Shown piece after piece: positions 34,590 through 48,507 of a stretch of 64,000 nucleotides of DNA. This DNA comes from Pararge aegeria. Taxonomy: Eukaryota > Arthropoda > Insecta > Lepidoptera > Nymphalidae. Position 1 is the stretch's first letter. Each line of letters opens with the position of its first letter. The position numbers were made by a program, and so were the translations under genes. Under the pieces are notes generated by a model. The model was not told where the DNA came from. It saw only the letters and a program-made list of their open reading frames with translations, and did not search any database. The stretch spans positions 11,178,001 to 11,242,000 of the forward strand of contig NC_053189.1 in the NCBI RefSeq assembly GCF_905163445.1, given 5' to 3'.

Positions 34590-34740
34590 GAGTATAGCCA
34601 ACATCGTCGTCAGCAGCCTATGAATGTCTTATTACTGGCCACCGGCCTCCTCCCTCTTAAGAGTTACACTGTCTCTAGTTTTAGAGCATAGACATTAGAC
34701 ACACTGCTCTAAAGCGGGTTTGTGGGCTTCAACGATTTTT
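34590..34740. repeat. Interspersed repeat with CAGCAGCCTATGAATGTC
   Basis: CAGCAGCCTATGAATGTC, ACTGGCCACCGGCCTCCTCC and GGGTTTGTGGGCTTCAACG are a common lepidopteran interspersed repeat (compare 444-482 and 59955-60000). From 34741 to 38280 no gene was recognised. A more complex non-repetitive part lies around 37980-38200 and a degenerate second-family SINE at 36300-36400. Confidence 0.6.
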
Positions 34741-37700
34741 ATCACAAGTGAGTGATAATAACCGAGACAACTATTAAAAAATAAAAAGAATAGAATTTGG
34801 AATATATAATAAAGTACAAATATGATTTTGTTATTTTTTTATATCAACATATCTACATAATATATCCAACTAAAAAAAACATCTATTTTTTTGTAGAAGT
34901 TTTTATCAATCTTTTTAGCACTTCCTCCCCTTATCCCTAGGGATGCAGGAAGTGCACGTTAACAGAAAAACTATAGTAGGGCTCTGGAAGTAAAAGAGTT
35001 TGCATTGGCACTAATTCCTGTGAATCAAGCTCATGCACAAGGTTTGTATTTTTGTTGGTTTGTTTGTAACCTATGTTCAGCTCAAACGCTGCGCCGATAA
35101 TGAAATTTGCACAGACACTACCTCCAACATAAGGGTTCCCATCTTTGTGTTGTAGTAAACGTTACTTATGTGTAGCTCAACTGAAGAATGCTTATTGACG
35201 TAATTAAGTACAAGAGATACAGAGATAGACTGAATAGGCTAAAAAAACAATACTTTCAAATGCAAAGAAATTTAAAAATATATAATATATTGATGACACG
35301 GCTACATACTATGAAAAACGCAGGCATAGCCGTGGGGACAGGTAGTCACATTATAATTTTCTGATTCATTAAAGCGTCTCGAGACCAAAACAAAACGTTT
35401 CATATAAATAATTAAAAACTATGTTTGTTTGTACAGAGGAGTTTTTAAAACTATACCTACTAGTTATGGCTATCGTTTTTTTTTTTGTAATATTTAGTCT
35501 ACCAACTCTATTATTTCAGATTTTTCACAAACTTTGAGATACTAATGAAGCCCTTTTATATGATTTCTCGGTTGACCCAGTTGCTTTACCAACTTTGAAA
35601 TTTCGACCTCCGATTTCTGGCAATAATTCAACAAGGAAATTGAAATAATTCTTCTATCAACCATGCGCAGTGTTGAACAATGCGGTCTTATAAGTGGGAT
35701 GTCCTGGGTTCACAAGCAGCGGCAATTAAGGAATTTTAAATCAGCGATATAATTGAGCCAAACGTTAATCGTTGAAGCATATTTATTTAATCTATTAACT
35801 CATTCGAAAATATGATAACCGTATAATATCCACGTTTAACCTACGAGTAATTCGCAGCACGGGCTTCTACCTCGAGAGGTCAACAATTAGTTAGCCGCGC
35901 TGAAGTATTTCGCTTATTAGCAATAGCAAAATTATACTCTCAATAATATGTGAAGAGTTTATTTATTTTGAAATAAATTAAATTAATATATTCTATACTA
36001 ATGATTTGCACCCATTGATTAAAACTATTTAACTAATCATTCAACTCAATTTCGCTTTACCTTATCTCAATTGCTGAGATTTTATAAATAAAAGTTAGAC
36101 TAATTATGGTTTAGACATTTGCCTCCAAAACATGTTCCTTAGTCTGATAAAAAGACTCAGCTGGACGAAATTATGCCTATAATTTCTCTAATCAGTTAAG
36201 TATTTAGAAACAAAGATTATTTCACATGATAAACGGGTCTCAAGGTGCTGGAACGGCGACCATCCACACAAATTCCCCTTTACGATAGATAGACGATATC
36301 TAATCAATAAATAAAATGCAGGGATCTGCAGGACACAAGCCCAGATGTGATGATGTTTTCCAGATGTGGGAAACGAACCCACTCCGCCAGTCGGCCGTCA
36401 AATGATGAATTTCTTAATATATCTAAGAAGTTTCTTGATTAAAGCAAATATAGGTTATTATGATACGATGTTTGCGACGAAGTCAGCATACTAAAACCTT
36501 TTTTTTTTGCAGCTTCCTACAACTCGTTTATTATCATTAGCATCTTGGGTGACTGGAAACTCTCTCACGGGGTATCTATGTAAACATTTTTGTAAATTGG
36601 GCTCGTACTTACATGTATTTTCTCTCATTATATGCCACTCTTATTGTGGACAACGTACGCATCAAATGATCTCTTCCCAGTAAACAATAGCGTAAAAGAC
36701 AGCAACAGTACACAAGAAGGTTTAGTCCAAAAAAGCTACAATAAGTAATTTTGCATAATGGTTGGCATATTTTGTTTTTTCCATATTTAGTGAGGTAGTA
36801 ATAATATGACTTATTCGGGCTACGCAGCTTAGCGACAAAAACGTTTACCCAGCAATAACATAACTTCGAATCAACTACAATATGAATTTCCAAGAAAATA
36901 CAATATTCATTATTCTCTAAAGCCCATTGTTGTTGGTAAAGCATGTAACGTATAATGTGGAAATAACTGAAATCCTGAAATATAATGGTTTACAATTTTA
37001 AATCTTTATATTATAAATCAACGCATTGAAAACATTCCCATGTATACCACACACATATTTTTAATTAATAAAGCTTACTACGAGATTATTAGGAAAAAGA
37101 GCACCAGAACGTTTTGTACTTATAAACAACCTAATAAACTTTTCAACCTAATAACAATAGTGTGTCATCTGCTCTGTTCGGGAATTATAAATATCAACAA
37201 AAAATAAGTATCACTAAAACCCTACTTAAAGAAAGATAGTACTTAGAAATAACGTATATCTCAGTTTCCAAAAAATAGAAATCTATTAAAACTGAAATTA
37301 TTATTGTAATCATTTGACATCTCATATTATTATGTGCATGAGAACGTGTATGTGATTTTTACATTTGATTATTTTCTGGGACCTTGATCTATGTTGTTTT
37401 GCCAAATTGAGGCAACATTTGACCTTAAATGTAAACAAAGCTGATTTTTTTGTTGTCACGGCGTTTATTATTTGAAAACTTTGTACCTATAGTTAACCTT
37501 CCAATAGAATTGATCGCCGAAAATAGTAGTGGGTTTTTTTTTTTAATTTTAATGAATTTTGTAAATTGCATTGTTTCCTCAACTAGCCTCAAATAATTTA
37601 GTATTTCCGTTGTTGGGATTTTTAATACTATAACACTTATTCCGGTGTAAAAGCTAAGGTTTCAAAACTAAAGTTTAACGCCTGTAGTGAGGCAGTTGTT

Positions 37701-38284
37701 TAGGAGTTGTATCCCCTCTAAATCCTAGCAGAGCTTACTGGTGAACTCGGCGTAAGCTGCTGGTTTTATTTTTCATTTACCATTTTGCCAGCTTAGACGC
37801 CCGTTTCAAATCGAATGCGTAACAGGAATCGCCCTAATACTAAAAATTACTTAAAAGATATTTACATTAAACAGAGATTTACAGTACTTATATAATTTTT
37901 TCTGAAGCACCAATTAACCAGATACGTAGTAGGTACATAAGGTTCATTATTCAAACTAGAATTTTATAATAGAAACGCGATCTCTTTTTCCAGTTCGTTA
38001 AAGCTCATTATTTGCTTATGTGCTTAAATGAGCTAAGAATCGATAAATCCCGGATCCGGAGATTAAATTATTGTTATACTATCGTGGGCTCGGCTTGGTT
38101 TCATACAGTTTCAAAGTCTACAACTCATCGCATTTTGAATAAATCCCGATTAATTTATGAAGCGAAACGATTTTAAGCTCCGCAACCCTCTCTTTTAAGA
38201 TGCGGAAGTTATTATAATTCTATATTTAACAAATAAGCGGCTTTACTCACGGTTATTTTTATTCCTTATTGTGCCCTATTGTCC

Positions 38285-38470
38285 TTGCAATAAAATAATA
38301 ATAATAATATTTCTTTATTTATTTGGCAACTATCTATGCTAATAATAGAGTAGGATAATTAAGATACAGTAATAATCAACAACTAAATCAAAAAATAAAT
38401 AACATGAGATATTAATATATAACAAATAGTTACAAATTAGAGTTTGTGCTTCCAGGCAGCCCTACATAGA
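38285..38470 (-). repeat. Retroelement 3' end with (AAT)n tail
   Basis: AATAATAATAATATTTC, TTTATTTGGCAACTATC and GTTTGTGCTTCCAGGCAGCC resemble 3' ends of lepidopteran LINEs. 38471-39060 holds only unique sequence. Confidence 0.5.
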
Positions 38471-39070
38471 GTGTAAATAGGAGAGTCGTATCTATTTATT
38501 AATGCAAACAATAATACAATTATTTCTCTACAGTAACATTAACAGTAATTTTAATACTCTTGCTCTTAATATAAATCATCTGATACACAATTTCATGACT
38601 AAAGAAAGCAAACAAAAGTGGAACAAAGTTCCATTATTGCATACGAAAAAATACTAAAGAAACTAGTCTACCGTGTAATTTCACGGCTGAAAAGTGCTTA
38701 TTGTTATGCCCCTAATACGGTGAGATGACAACGTGAACGTAATAGTGGCGTATCTCCGTTTTTTCTACCGCTTCGCATACAAACCGGTGTTTTAATAAAA
38801 CCGGATCACCGCGTCTCGCTTGAATATTGTCGCAGATATTTCAATATTGGTTGGATTAGCAGCCTATTTAAACATCACTTTCAATGTATTCACCCTGCTA
38901 TATTGGAATACAGTTCTGTGCACAGCAACTCAGGAAGTATTTGACTGAAGTTCACATGGTGGAATTTGCTCTTTGCGTCATAAGTCTTAGAAGTTTTAAT
39001 TTCAAATTATCAAATATTCATGCTGTTGAAAATACAAAAAAATTATATGTATATAGGTAAATATATTTAT

Positions 39071-39292
39071 AGAAGAACAAGCGGACAGGACTTCGACTTC
39101 ACGTTCGGGGGGGCGTGCTTGAATCTAACCTTTTACTTTTCTGCAACTGCCAGGTATGTGCGTTTTATGCAATTAATACATCGTGAGGAATACTCCATAA
39201 TGTTCTCAAATGTGTGTGGAGTCCACAAGGAGTCTCATTGTGGACGTAGACCCGTGCCCTGTTGTGGGCCGGTAGAGGGCTGATATGATGAG
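39071..39292 (+). mobile_element. Degenerate SINE copy
   Basis: GGACTTCGACTTCACGTTCG, ACTGCCAGGTATGTGCGTTT, TCGTGAGGAATACTCCATAA, TGTTCTCAAATGTGTGTGG, AGACCCGTGCCCTGTTGTGG and GCCGGTAGAGGGCTGATATG. The body is shortened. Confidence 0.75.
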
Positions 39293-39603
39293 AAACAAAC
39301 CTCGGTACAAACCTGCCATTAGTGAACGTTTTTTCGTACTCAGAATCAGAAGCTTGTTCACTTGCAGACTTCTCAGTCACCTTTTCACCAGCAGTCACCA
39401 AAAGCGGATACATTACGATCCTGGAAATTTTATAGTAGCCCATCTTCCGGGCGCCGAAGTTTTTGAATAAAAAAAAAGAAAAACCTACCTTTCGCGTTGT
39501 CCTAGAAATGACTAATTTACAGTTTATAACAAGCGTTGCTTAAGCCATAAATAAATATCTCCGCCCAAAACCGGGTAGCGTCATTTATCCTCGGGCGCAG
39601 CTC

Positions 39604-39700
39604 CATAAACTGTCTATCACATTGTTATCATATTGCCTGACATTTATTGTTTCGGCTCCGTCTCAGACCGCCCTGATTAAATAATTAATACCTAAGCCGA
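39604..39700. other. Duplicated non-coding island 3, first copy
   Basis: CATAAACTGTCTATCAC, TTGTTATCA, CATTTATTGTTTC, CCGTCTCAGACCGCCCTGAT, TAAATAAT, AATACCTAAGC. The copy at 48758-48856 has the same order with about 80% identity, including CATTTATTGTTTC, CCGTCTCAAACCGCCCTGAT and TAAATAAT. Confidence 0.8.
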
Positions 39701-40093
39701 TCTGCCTTTATTCGAACTATGGATACCTATTACCGAAATTTCGCAGATCCATTTCAAACTGACAATGTCTTAGTACTAACTCAGGGTGATGAACAAGCTG
39801 TGAATAATATATTTAGCAATAGGATTATCTTTCAAACGAGTCTTGTAATATTCTATTACTACCAGATTATTAGTCAACAGACACGGATGCACAATAACTA
39901 GATTACTATCCTGTCAACTAAACCTCTACAATTTTTTAGCAAACTTCCTCGAACTTAACTCGAAGCCTGTGAATGGCCCCATAAAGGTGGGATCAATTGG
40001 AAGCAATGACCTTCACAATATTTCAATGCGGGTAGGCGAACCAATTCTAAACATTTACAATTTCATATAACAACATGTCAACATGGGTATATT

Positions 40094-40576
40094 GTGTTTA
40101 ACGCTCATGTTCTGCTCCACCCAGTAACAGTTGGGAGCTGTACATGCGAAATTGTAGACGAGTACATGTACCTAAGACACAAAATCCAGTTAGGTAGGTC
40201 CAATTTCGAGATAGAGGTGAACCGCTCAATGGCTGAAGACCAAACTGTTCGAACAGTGATGACTTACGGATCTGAAAGGTGGTTGCTTACTATGGACCTC
40301 ATAAGAAGGCTCAGAGAAACTCAGCGGGCGATGGAAAGAGATATGCTAGGAGTATCTCTATGTTAACAAATCACAAAAAACAAGAAGAACTAGAGTTACC
40401 GACATAGATCAGCAAATTGCGGAGCTGAAGTAGCAATGGGCGGGGCACATAGCTCGAAGAACTGATAGACGTTGGGTTCCCAAGGTGCTGGAATGGCAAC
40501 CCCGCAGCGTAGGTCGGCCTCAACGAGGTGGACAGACGACATCAAGCGATAGCATTGAATTGATGATGATGATGGA
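40094..40576 (+). pseudogene. RTE-type LINE ORF2 C-terminal remnant
   Basis: 40094-40366 encodes VDEYMYLRHKIQL, then TVMTYGSERWLLT, RETQRAMERDMLGVSL. Further on, QWAGHIARRTDRRWVPKVLE, WQPRSVGRPQRGGQT runs to about 40560. This is the classic end of lepidopteran RTE ORF2 (MTYG.E.W, QRAMER.MLGVS, WAGH.AR). An in-frame stop precedes QWAGH and part of the domain is deleted. It ends in TGATGATGATGATGG. Nothing else was recognised to 41900. Confidence 0.85.
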
Positions 40577-41908
40577 TAACAACATGATACCCATCCTTTT
40601 TTATATTAAAAGGACGTCCTCTGTGCTGCTTCTACCATCTACTGCGATCACCAAACATAACGTTGGAAATAGCGACATAGCGTCGGAATAGTCACACTTC
40701 AACAGATAGTCACCTATTAAACGTTAACATTAAACTTTCAAATATTGGAGCGTGATAACCCACTGCATAACTATTCCGCCGCTATGTCACGTTAAATAAG
40801 GCCCAAAAGCGATTATATGACCTCTGATATCCTGTAATCTTTAATGTTAAGCCCCTTAAAAACAATAAAAGAATAAGATATCAATGCAACGTTTTTTTCT
40901 GCCCAGGGCATAGAAAACGAAATGCTTCGTTCCATTTTCTCACTGCAGTTCCCTTGGACGCTTAGAACATTGGAATGCTTTTAAAGTACGAAATAATTTT
41001 ACTCAGATTATACAAGGTAAAATAAAACGTAAAAAAAATTAGTCATGCAATTCGCATTATGAAAAAACTAACTGTGGCCTGCGATTCCGCCAGTGTTTTT
41101 TTGGTTTTTAAAAATCAATAAAAAAACTGAAAACTAAAAACACGGGTCAAAAAGTAGTCCGTGCATACTGCATAAAATTTCATCAAGGAAATTTTAAAAG
41201 AAAAGATTCGCGCTATTATAATTGTATTGAAGTTATTAGCACCCTGGCATTTGTATAGTAACGGTGTATTAAGGTTAAAAAGGATTTTTTTTAGTATTGT
41301 AAAATGTGTTTTGCTCTGGCAGTCATTAAAAAAAAGTAACTCTTATGGGTTCATAGGTATCAAATATGTGCAAGAATTTCATTTTAAAGTCAACTGAAGT
41401 AGTAGAAAAACTTGAAAACAAATGAAAATAAACTTTGTTGCTCACCATACGAAAAATAACAAGAAACAATGTGATTTGAAAACTAACTCTCCCACTACAT
41501 CACCAAAATACAAAATTATCTACTATTCTACCTACCAAGAATATTATGTTATTCAGAACGCTTAGGGTGTACACAAAATTGTTGTGCTTTCAACACACAC
41601 AATAATATCTAAATATATATTGCAGAAAGAAAGATTTTATAGATGTATTGCAAAAAACATGAATAACAATAAATAAAATACTTTAATATTCATAATCATG
41701 CACATACAAACGACATACAGAATACACTTATTATACTATAGGAAAGAATTACTATTTAATAACTGACTTGCATTGCGATGTCGTCCCTAGAGTAATATTG
41801 TTACTCGTAAAAGTTTTAGGGGTCCCGATTTATTCGCTCCATCACCGTATCACTTTACCAAATTTGAGAATTTAGTGAACACGAAGATGACGTGGTGAAA
41901 ATCTAAGA

Positions 41909-41992
41909 CTCGTCTCTCACAAGCGGGACCTCGACTACCTATAATCCATTTAGGCGAACAACCTGGCATCATGTCATAGTGATTGATGTAGA
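41909..41992. repeat. Unidentified repeat, copy 1
   Basis: CTATAATCCATTTAGGCGAA, CAACCTGG and AGTGATTGATGTA match the reverse complement of 63420-63501 over about 80 bp. It occurs only these two times in the window. An (AT)n-rich run follows at 42461-42500. Confidence 0.6.
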
Positions 41993-43274
41993 TGCTTCGA
42001 TATAAGGCGATTCATGCTGTGACTTATCTATGAAAAAGCCTCGGATGCCTGCCTAAACTATAAATACATTTAACTTTATTCGATTGTCGTTAGTTAGCCC
42101 TTGTCTTTTACTAATAGACGTATTTTATATTATATACTAATTACGCTACGAACTACGTACATTTTAAATGCTATGCATTCTGTAATCTCCATTGCCGGCC
42201 AAAACGACGGCACAGATGATGTATATCAGTTAGCAACTGAGGTAGCTTTCTATAGTTTCTAACATAGAACTACAAATGCACCGATTTAAAGAAAGCTAAA
42301 TACACAAGTAAGTTATTTTAACGTCGGTAAATTGTCTAATTTTCCTAAATGTTAGTCAACCAATCTTAGTTTATCTATAATTGTCCGTGTATATGTATGC
42401 GACTAAACTTTAATGAAATATTCAGATGAATGAATGAATGAAAGGAATGAATAAGAAATAATATATGTATATAATATAATATATATAATATATATATACA
42501 TTCCCAAAAGTTTGACCAAAGCGTAAAATCGAGTATAACTTAGCATTCCAAAATTTGCATTAAATTAAGCTTAGCTGTATCGCTTCGAGCAGAAGGCGTA
42601 TAATTTATTTTCGACTTTATTTTTAAAAGCTTGTAATAGATTCTGGAAGTTCTGTTTCTAAACATGCAACCTCACTAAGCGTTACGGGTTACATATCGGT
42701 AGACTTTTATGAAGCTTAACAGTTCGTTTTCAAAATAGTTTAGCTCATCCCAAAAGGCAGGCATCCGCTCCTTCAAAGATAAGCACGATCATAACACCCA
42801 CAGTGCGCATTATTGTGTCTCAATTTAGGTTTTTTTTTAATTACTAATATCAAAAAGAAGAATGAGGAAAGAAAAGATATGGTCAAAAAAAGCCAGAGAT
42901 ATACATGAATTGTAAAAGTTGGAAGAAGCCTTTATCTTTACAAATCAGATCTAGTTGCGGACAATATTATATTGAGCTTTATTGTAAAAAATGGAAAATC
43001 ACAAAGGAGAAATATTCGTTTGATTGTCTGTTTGTTTGTAATCGATTAACTCTAAAACTACTAAACCAATTTTCATAATTCTTTGGATATTAGAAAGTGA
43101 GTTTATTCAGAAGAAACATAAGCTATAATTGATTACAGCCTTAATAAGATTTAAACCGGAATTAAAAGTACCTGTTTGCAAAGCAAGTCAAAAGAAAATG
43201 CAAAAAAAAAGAATATATTAAAAATATTAATGAACGTATAAACAAATAGTATTTAAAAAGGCGTTCGCATAATC

Positions 43275-43375
43275 AAGATTATTAACGTTATTTATATTCA
43301 TAACAATGCTAGGATTATAATAAAACCACTAACTGCTTACGCTTCAGACCATGTATTTATTATGAATAGCTTTTT
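43275..43375. other. Duplicated non-coding island 4, first copy
   Basis: TTATTTATATTCATAAC and AATAAAACCACTAACTGC, then CGCTTCAGACCATGT. At 50600-50690 the same order reads TTATTTCATGTTCATAAC, AATAAAACCACTAATTAG and CGCTTCACACAATGT. Identity is about 80% over the core. 43376-44506 has no gene. Confidence 0.6.
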
Positions 43376-44506
43376 TTTTAATTTTTCGTCGGTTGAAGTA
43401 TCTAAACATGAGTAACCGAAACACTCAGCACGTACATTTCTTCAGGCGACTCGACGAAGATAGCATTGCGGAAGAAATGGTGTTTCATGAGAAAACTTCA
43501 AACATGGTCTACTAAGGAATTATAATATCACAGCTCTCATTGGATGCTACAGTGCGATACACTGAGCTCATTAGACATTAAGATAGAATGGACGGTCTTT
43601 TAAAATATCTTAAAATTACTCTACTACTCACTATGATACCAATAGATAAAAGTATCATTCGGATCCCACAAAACTTCTTGAAAATAGACGACGGATCCCC
43701 TCAATAAACTTAAATCACTCGAAATCAGTATAACAGTCCACTCAACATTAAAGGTACTTGTAACCCATTAATTACTATTCTAGTATATTACTATTTAATT
43801 AAAGGTTTACCTTTATCCAAGAATGAAAAACAATACTCGGAATTTACGTTAGTGCTAACATCCCTCAACGTATATTTCACATCCCAGTACAACAATAGTA
43901 GAAATTTCATACCTATGCTCATATTGCGCCCATTGATCTACTTGTAATATTTTCCATTTCGCTTTCATTTATTGTTATCAATACTAACTTGTCCGGAATA
44001 AAAAATCGGCGTTGTATAATACCCCACGCCTCGGAGAGCACGTTAAGCTGTCAGTCATGTAGAAATTAGTGTCCTTTCTGGAGGTTTAGGAGGTTGTTTT
44101 GATTAAAATGCTATTTTTTTAAATAAATAAAAATCGTTTTGATGTGATCACTCTTTTAGTTTTCAAAGATCCCGAACGTGAAATGTATTTTATGATATTT
44201 TTCATGTTTTTCCTACCCTAAAAATTTTACTTTTAACGTCAATGATTGCAATATACGCCTATGTAGCAGTGGCAAGTTTCTACAACTTTCCTAGGTTTCT
44301 GTTTTTCTTTTTTATTTGTTAGTGGGACTAGACTGTGACATAGAGACAGACAAGCAAGCTCGCGGACATACAGAGAGACAGACAGAAAACTGATGACAAC
44401 CACACGACAAAATTAATAAATTTTAGTAAATTTCGGGCCATAATACTGAGTTTATTTGAATTGAATATGTTAAGAATATGTCGAAAAGTTATAAGGAAAT
44501 AAAAGA

Positions 44507-44708
44507 CGGGCCTCAGAAGCGTTCAATCAAGCGGGAAACGTTTCGTTTTTTTATAGTCGATAGACTCCTATAAAGAAATGGTATAAAAATAATAAGGCGC
44601 CGAAATGAATTATAAAGCTTAATAATAACGTCTCGTCAAAGTCATTGTCCAAAGCCTTCGTACGTTAAAAAGCTTTTAACAGCTTTTACGAGTTACACAT
44701 ATTGGAAG
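44507..44708. other. Duplicated non-coding island 1, second copy
   Basis: Counterpart of 32203-32408: GTTCAATCAAGCGGGAAAC, CTCCTATAAAGAAATGGTAT, AATAATAAGGCGCCG, TCAAAGTCATTGTCC, CGTACGTTAAAAAGCTTTTA. Unlike transposon copies it has no visible ends. 44709-45974 has no gene; a repeat scrap (TACTTTTTATCCCAGG, GAACGCAGACGAAGA) lies at 45080-45190. Confidence 0.75.
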
Positions 44709-45974
44709 CTGAAAATGGTCCTTGATATTGAACGATTTGGATTTAATGTACATAATTTAAAAACGGGGAACATTGGAAAGCATTTGCTATGTACAGCAAA
44801 CAATATTATAATTACTAACAATCACATAGTCTCACAGGGATACAACGCTCATGTAAGACGAGCTCTAACAGTGTCACTGCGCTGGGAGAGATTTATACTG
44901 ATACTGACCAGTATAAAATTAAATAAATAGTAGGTATAAAATCAAATTTACAGTGTAAAAAAATTAAATGCCGTATGTGTGAGGCACATTTTTTAAGAAG
45001 TGTGTTTGTTTTATTGGCTTTCCTTTACGCCCTTACAAATCTACCAATGGACTTGATGTTTCCATAGAGTTAGTTTAAATGATGAAAAGTAACATAGGCT
45101 ACTTTTTATCCCAGGAAATAAACGGTTCCCATGGGATTTTAAAAACCCGCAATGAACGCAGACGAAGAACGTGGACAATAGCTAGTATATAATATAATCG
45201 AAAATAAAATTTAAGAGAACCCCAAGGAACAGCCCCAACAGCCGAGAAAAACTTGTTGGTATTTAATATGGCAACCGTCACTTTATTACTTTCAATAAAT
45301 TTCTACGTTTGCCGGAATCTATACTCAGGTTAACATATATACTCTCATTAATTCGCTTGCAATTCTAAAAACTGTTTACTGCGTATGACTCCAAACTGCT
45401 GCCATTAATATTGTGCCCAGTGGTCATTCAATGACATGAAGTAGTAATGTTAAAATATCTAAATATATAATAGTAATGTTAATATATATAGTTAACAATA
45501 AACCATTTTATAATAAATCAAAATTTCCGCTGGTACCCACACTATAATAATCTGGTTTGAATACAGGTACATCACATTAAAGTCGTGTTTCATTTTTGCT
45601 ACGTTACTGTAATTTTTTCTTACAGTAAATAATTTAAGAACTAAACATATATTGCTGATTGCAAAGTAACTTTGTTTACCAGACGTTTTTGAGTTTTGCC
45701 GATCTACCCATAAGAGTAAGAAAGTAAAATTTAGAAATGCAATCATCCTTTGCAACTTTATTCAGAGGGCCTCTGCGCAGATAACTGCACAGGAGCGTAG
45801 GGTATGTACGCATTATGTGCCTAGGGCCTCCAATCGGTAAAAGACAGATCGGCAGTATACCTACAGTATAAAATGACGCTAACCCTTATAGCAGCGTGCC
45901 TGTACATATACATTCTAAGAGATGAGGCCTTTGCCCCAACAGTTTGGTTTGAATTGGTGAAGTAACAATTGCCA

Positions 45975-46140
45975 ACTGACAGAACCAAGATATTTTGCCA
46001 TCAACGCAATCTAATGAATAAGAATACAATAATTGTTGTACATTACACCTAGTTACATATAATAAATTATGTTATTCTATTTACTCACCTAAATAAACAT
46101 GATACCGCACAATTTAGGTATTTCAATTAATAATTAGTGG
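45975..46140. other. Duplicated non-coding island 2, second copy
   Basis: Counterpart of 33955-34095, with GCAATCTAATGAATAAG, AATTGTTGTACATTACACC and TCTATTTACTCACC. Confidence 0.65.
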
Positions 46141-46302
46141 CGCTCTCTTAACCAAAATGTAGTATGACGTTTAATCACGTTACAATGTTTTGGTATTATA
46201 TTTACTGTGTAAATATGATATCAAAACGTCAACTGATTATAATATTTTAATCCTAAATATTTGTTGTCGGTCCCCTTATGAAGTTTCGGTCATAGTCTTC
46301 CT

Positions 46303-46455
46303 CTCGGGCCAATTATGGATTGGTGGACTTCACACGCATTTGCGAATGTTATGGAGAACTCTCAGGCATACAGGTTGGGAGGTGTGTACCGGAGATCAAA
46401 CTCGGACCTCCCGAAAGGGACGCCGAAGCCCTAACCACTAGGCTATTACCGCTTC
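46303..46455 (-). mobile_element. SINE copy, reverse orientation, internally deleted
   Basis: On the + strand: TTGGTGGACTTCACACGC, GTTATGGAGAACTCTCAGGC, ATACAGGTTGGGAGGTGTG, AAACTCGGACCTCCCGAAAG, GCCCTAACCACTAGGCTATT. Body and tRNA-like head are joined with the middle missing. Confidence 0.85.
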
Positions 46456-46473
46456 TTTACCTAGCCTACCATA

Positions 46474-46524
46474 ACTAAGTTTGTTACTTTAACACTGTAA
46501 ATGTATTAAAGTAACAAACTTAGT
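46474..46524. repeat. 19-bp perfect inverted repeat
   Basis: ACTAAGTTTGTTACTTTAA at 46474-46492 is the exact reverse complement of 46506-46524, with a 13-base loop. A second imperfect hairpin (CATTGACCCTGAAATG against its complement, one difference) is at 46834-46870. Confidence 0.9.
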
Positions 46525-46870
46525 AATCAGCTGCATATATGAAATTTAAACTTAAAGAGAGCGGATATTATGGGAATAAATTAACTGGAATAATTACAAT
46601 TGTGAGGCCTAAAGTATTTTTTTTTTTAAATTAATGTACTAAAGAATGATTTATGTTAATTCTAGACCACAGAAACTTTAATCCTTGCAAGACACAATTA
46701 GCCATATGATAAATGTGTTTGATTTTTTGGGATGACAATAGAACGTAAATACCGTTTCGTAGAAAGATACATCATTAATTACAATACTTTGAGTCGCACA
46801 AGCCTAGTTTGAATATAAATATTTTTTTGCGAACATTGACCCTGAAATGTAGTGCATTTTAGGGTCAATG

Positions 46871-48507
46871 TCTATTCTGATCACTGCATTATACAGATAA
46901 TAAGATAGTACTCAGGGCCTCTCAGACGTAAGACTGCTAGAATGCGCTTCAAAGCGGCATAAATAATTACCCCGGTGGTTATTTTTGATTTAAACAATAT
47001 AAAGCAGACTACCATGAACTTATTTAATACATTTAATGCTCTAAACTGACTGTATACCGGAGATCGAGCAGCAGCGTTCTCTGTATAACTATATAATATA
47101 ATGTATAAATATGTATATCTACTATATAAGCTCCTCTATTTTGGAAGAAAATGGTATTTAACGTCATCGTACTCATCCTTTACTTAGTTCTGAGCATAGG
47201 ATTCCTCCTTCGTCGAAGAAAAGGGTGCCTTCCCCAGACACTCCACAACGCCTTTATCCGGGTAGCAAAGTAGGCTTTAACGTCTAGAATCACAGCATAT
47301 CACAAGCTATTTCAATAATTATTGACGGGAAACCTAATCCCAACCAAAAATGTTTGGCCAACCCTGGACGAAAACTCCGAAATGATTTTCTTCATAACTA
47401 AACTAAAAAAAGAAAAATGTCACGCGACGTTTGTACCTAACATGTCTATCATGGGAAATATACTATTAATCAAAATACAATTAGAGCACCCTCATTAATA
47501 AACCATTAATTATGAAATCAGGGTTAATATGAATAGTTCACTGAAGTTCCTAGAAGGTGGTTGTAGAGAGTACCATTTATCCTTGTTACGTGGAAGCATA
47601 AAAGGAATCCTTTCCGTCTTGCTGGAAAAATTATGTATTCAACCTAACATTTAGTACCCTCTTAAGTCTAGGTACTTATTTACAACTACGGTTACGGCTC
47701 GTTTAGTACTTGTTTTATTACTCTCAATGTGTTTAACATTAAGAGCAATAAAATTAGCATTGCAATCGTCAAAAGGGACCGTAACGCTTCAACGAACGAA
47801 CGAAATTTTGCCACAACGATGTCCAGCAGTGGACGTGTGATATTGATTTCCTTGTGCCCAGATAATTACCACCGATACAAAATATATTATATCTTCAAAA
47901 CTTTTTGAAATCAAAGAACCTTAACAAATTTGACATTAGTTTTTTGTTAATTTTTAAATTAGGGGTAAGTTTGGTAACTAGTTAGTGGTGCCAACTTTAT
48001 AATATACGTAAATCGGTAGCAGCTCTAAAAATTATGATATCCTTTTATTCGGGAAATGTTGTGTTAAATACATCACTACTTTAGGATCTGTCAATCATAT
48101 TTTAATAAAGATATTTGTATAAAACGGAGTTGGCACTAGTACAGCGTTTTAAGATAATAAATCTTGAATCAGACGATCATATTATATTGTAACAATAATT
48201 TTAAAGACCCGACTTTCGATTCGGTGAACATCTTTCCTACTTACAAGTAACCCATACTTTCATACTAATATTATAAACTAAATATGCCCTGCGGCTTCGC
48301 CCGCGTAAAGTACAGGACGCAGCAAACGCAATAAATCAGATATTTGGTATCGTAAACTTCTTTCGATCATACTGGAAGTGACAAATATACAAACCTATGT
48401 GTCATAAGTGACATAACCTCATAACCTATATACCGAATTAGACCCGTTACAGTTTTATTATAAGATGACAAAATGTGTCCGTTTGAATGCCACACTTAAC
48501 ATAACTA
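46871..48507. other. Intergenic, no gene
   Basis: AT-rich. A scrap at 47815-47845 (GATGTCCAGCAGTGGACGTG) belongs to an RTE-type 3' end. 48262-48330 (CATACTAATATTATAAAC, GCGGCTTCGCCCGCG) is a fragment of the CTAATATTATAAA repeat. The rest is unrecognised. Confidence 0.5.

Noticed and set aside
36609..36944. 111-codon - strand frame rich in Cys/Tyr/Leu
   Set aside because: AT-rich chance frame, no domain, no splice or start context.
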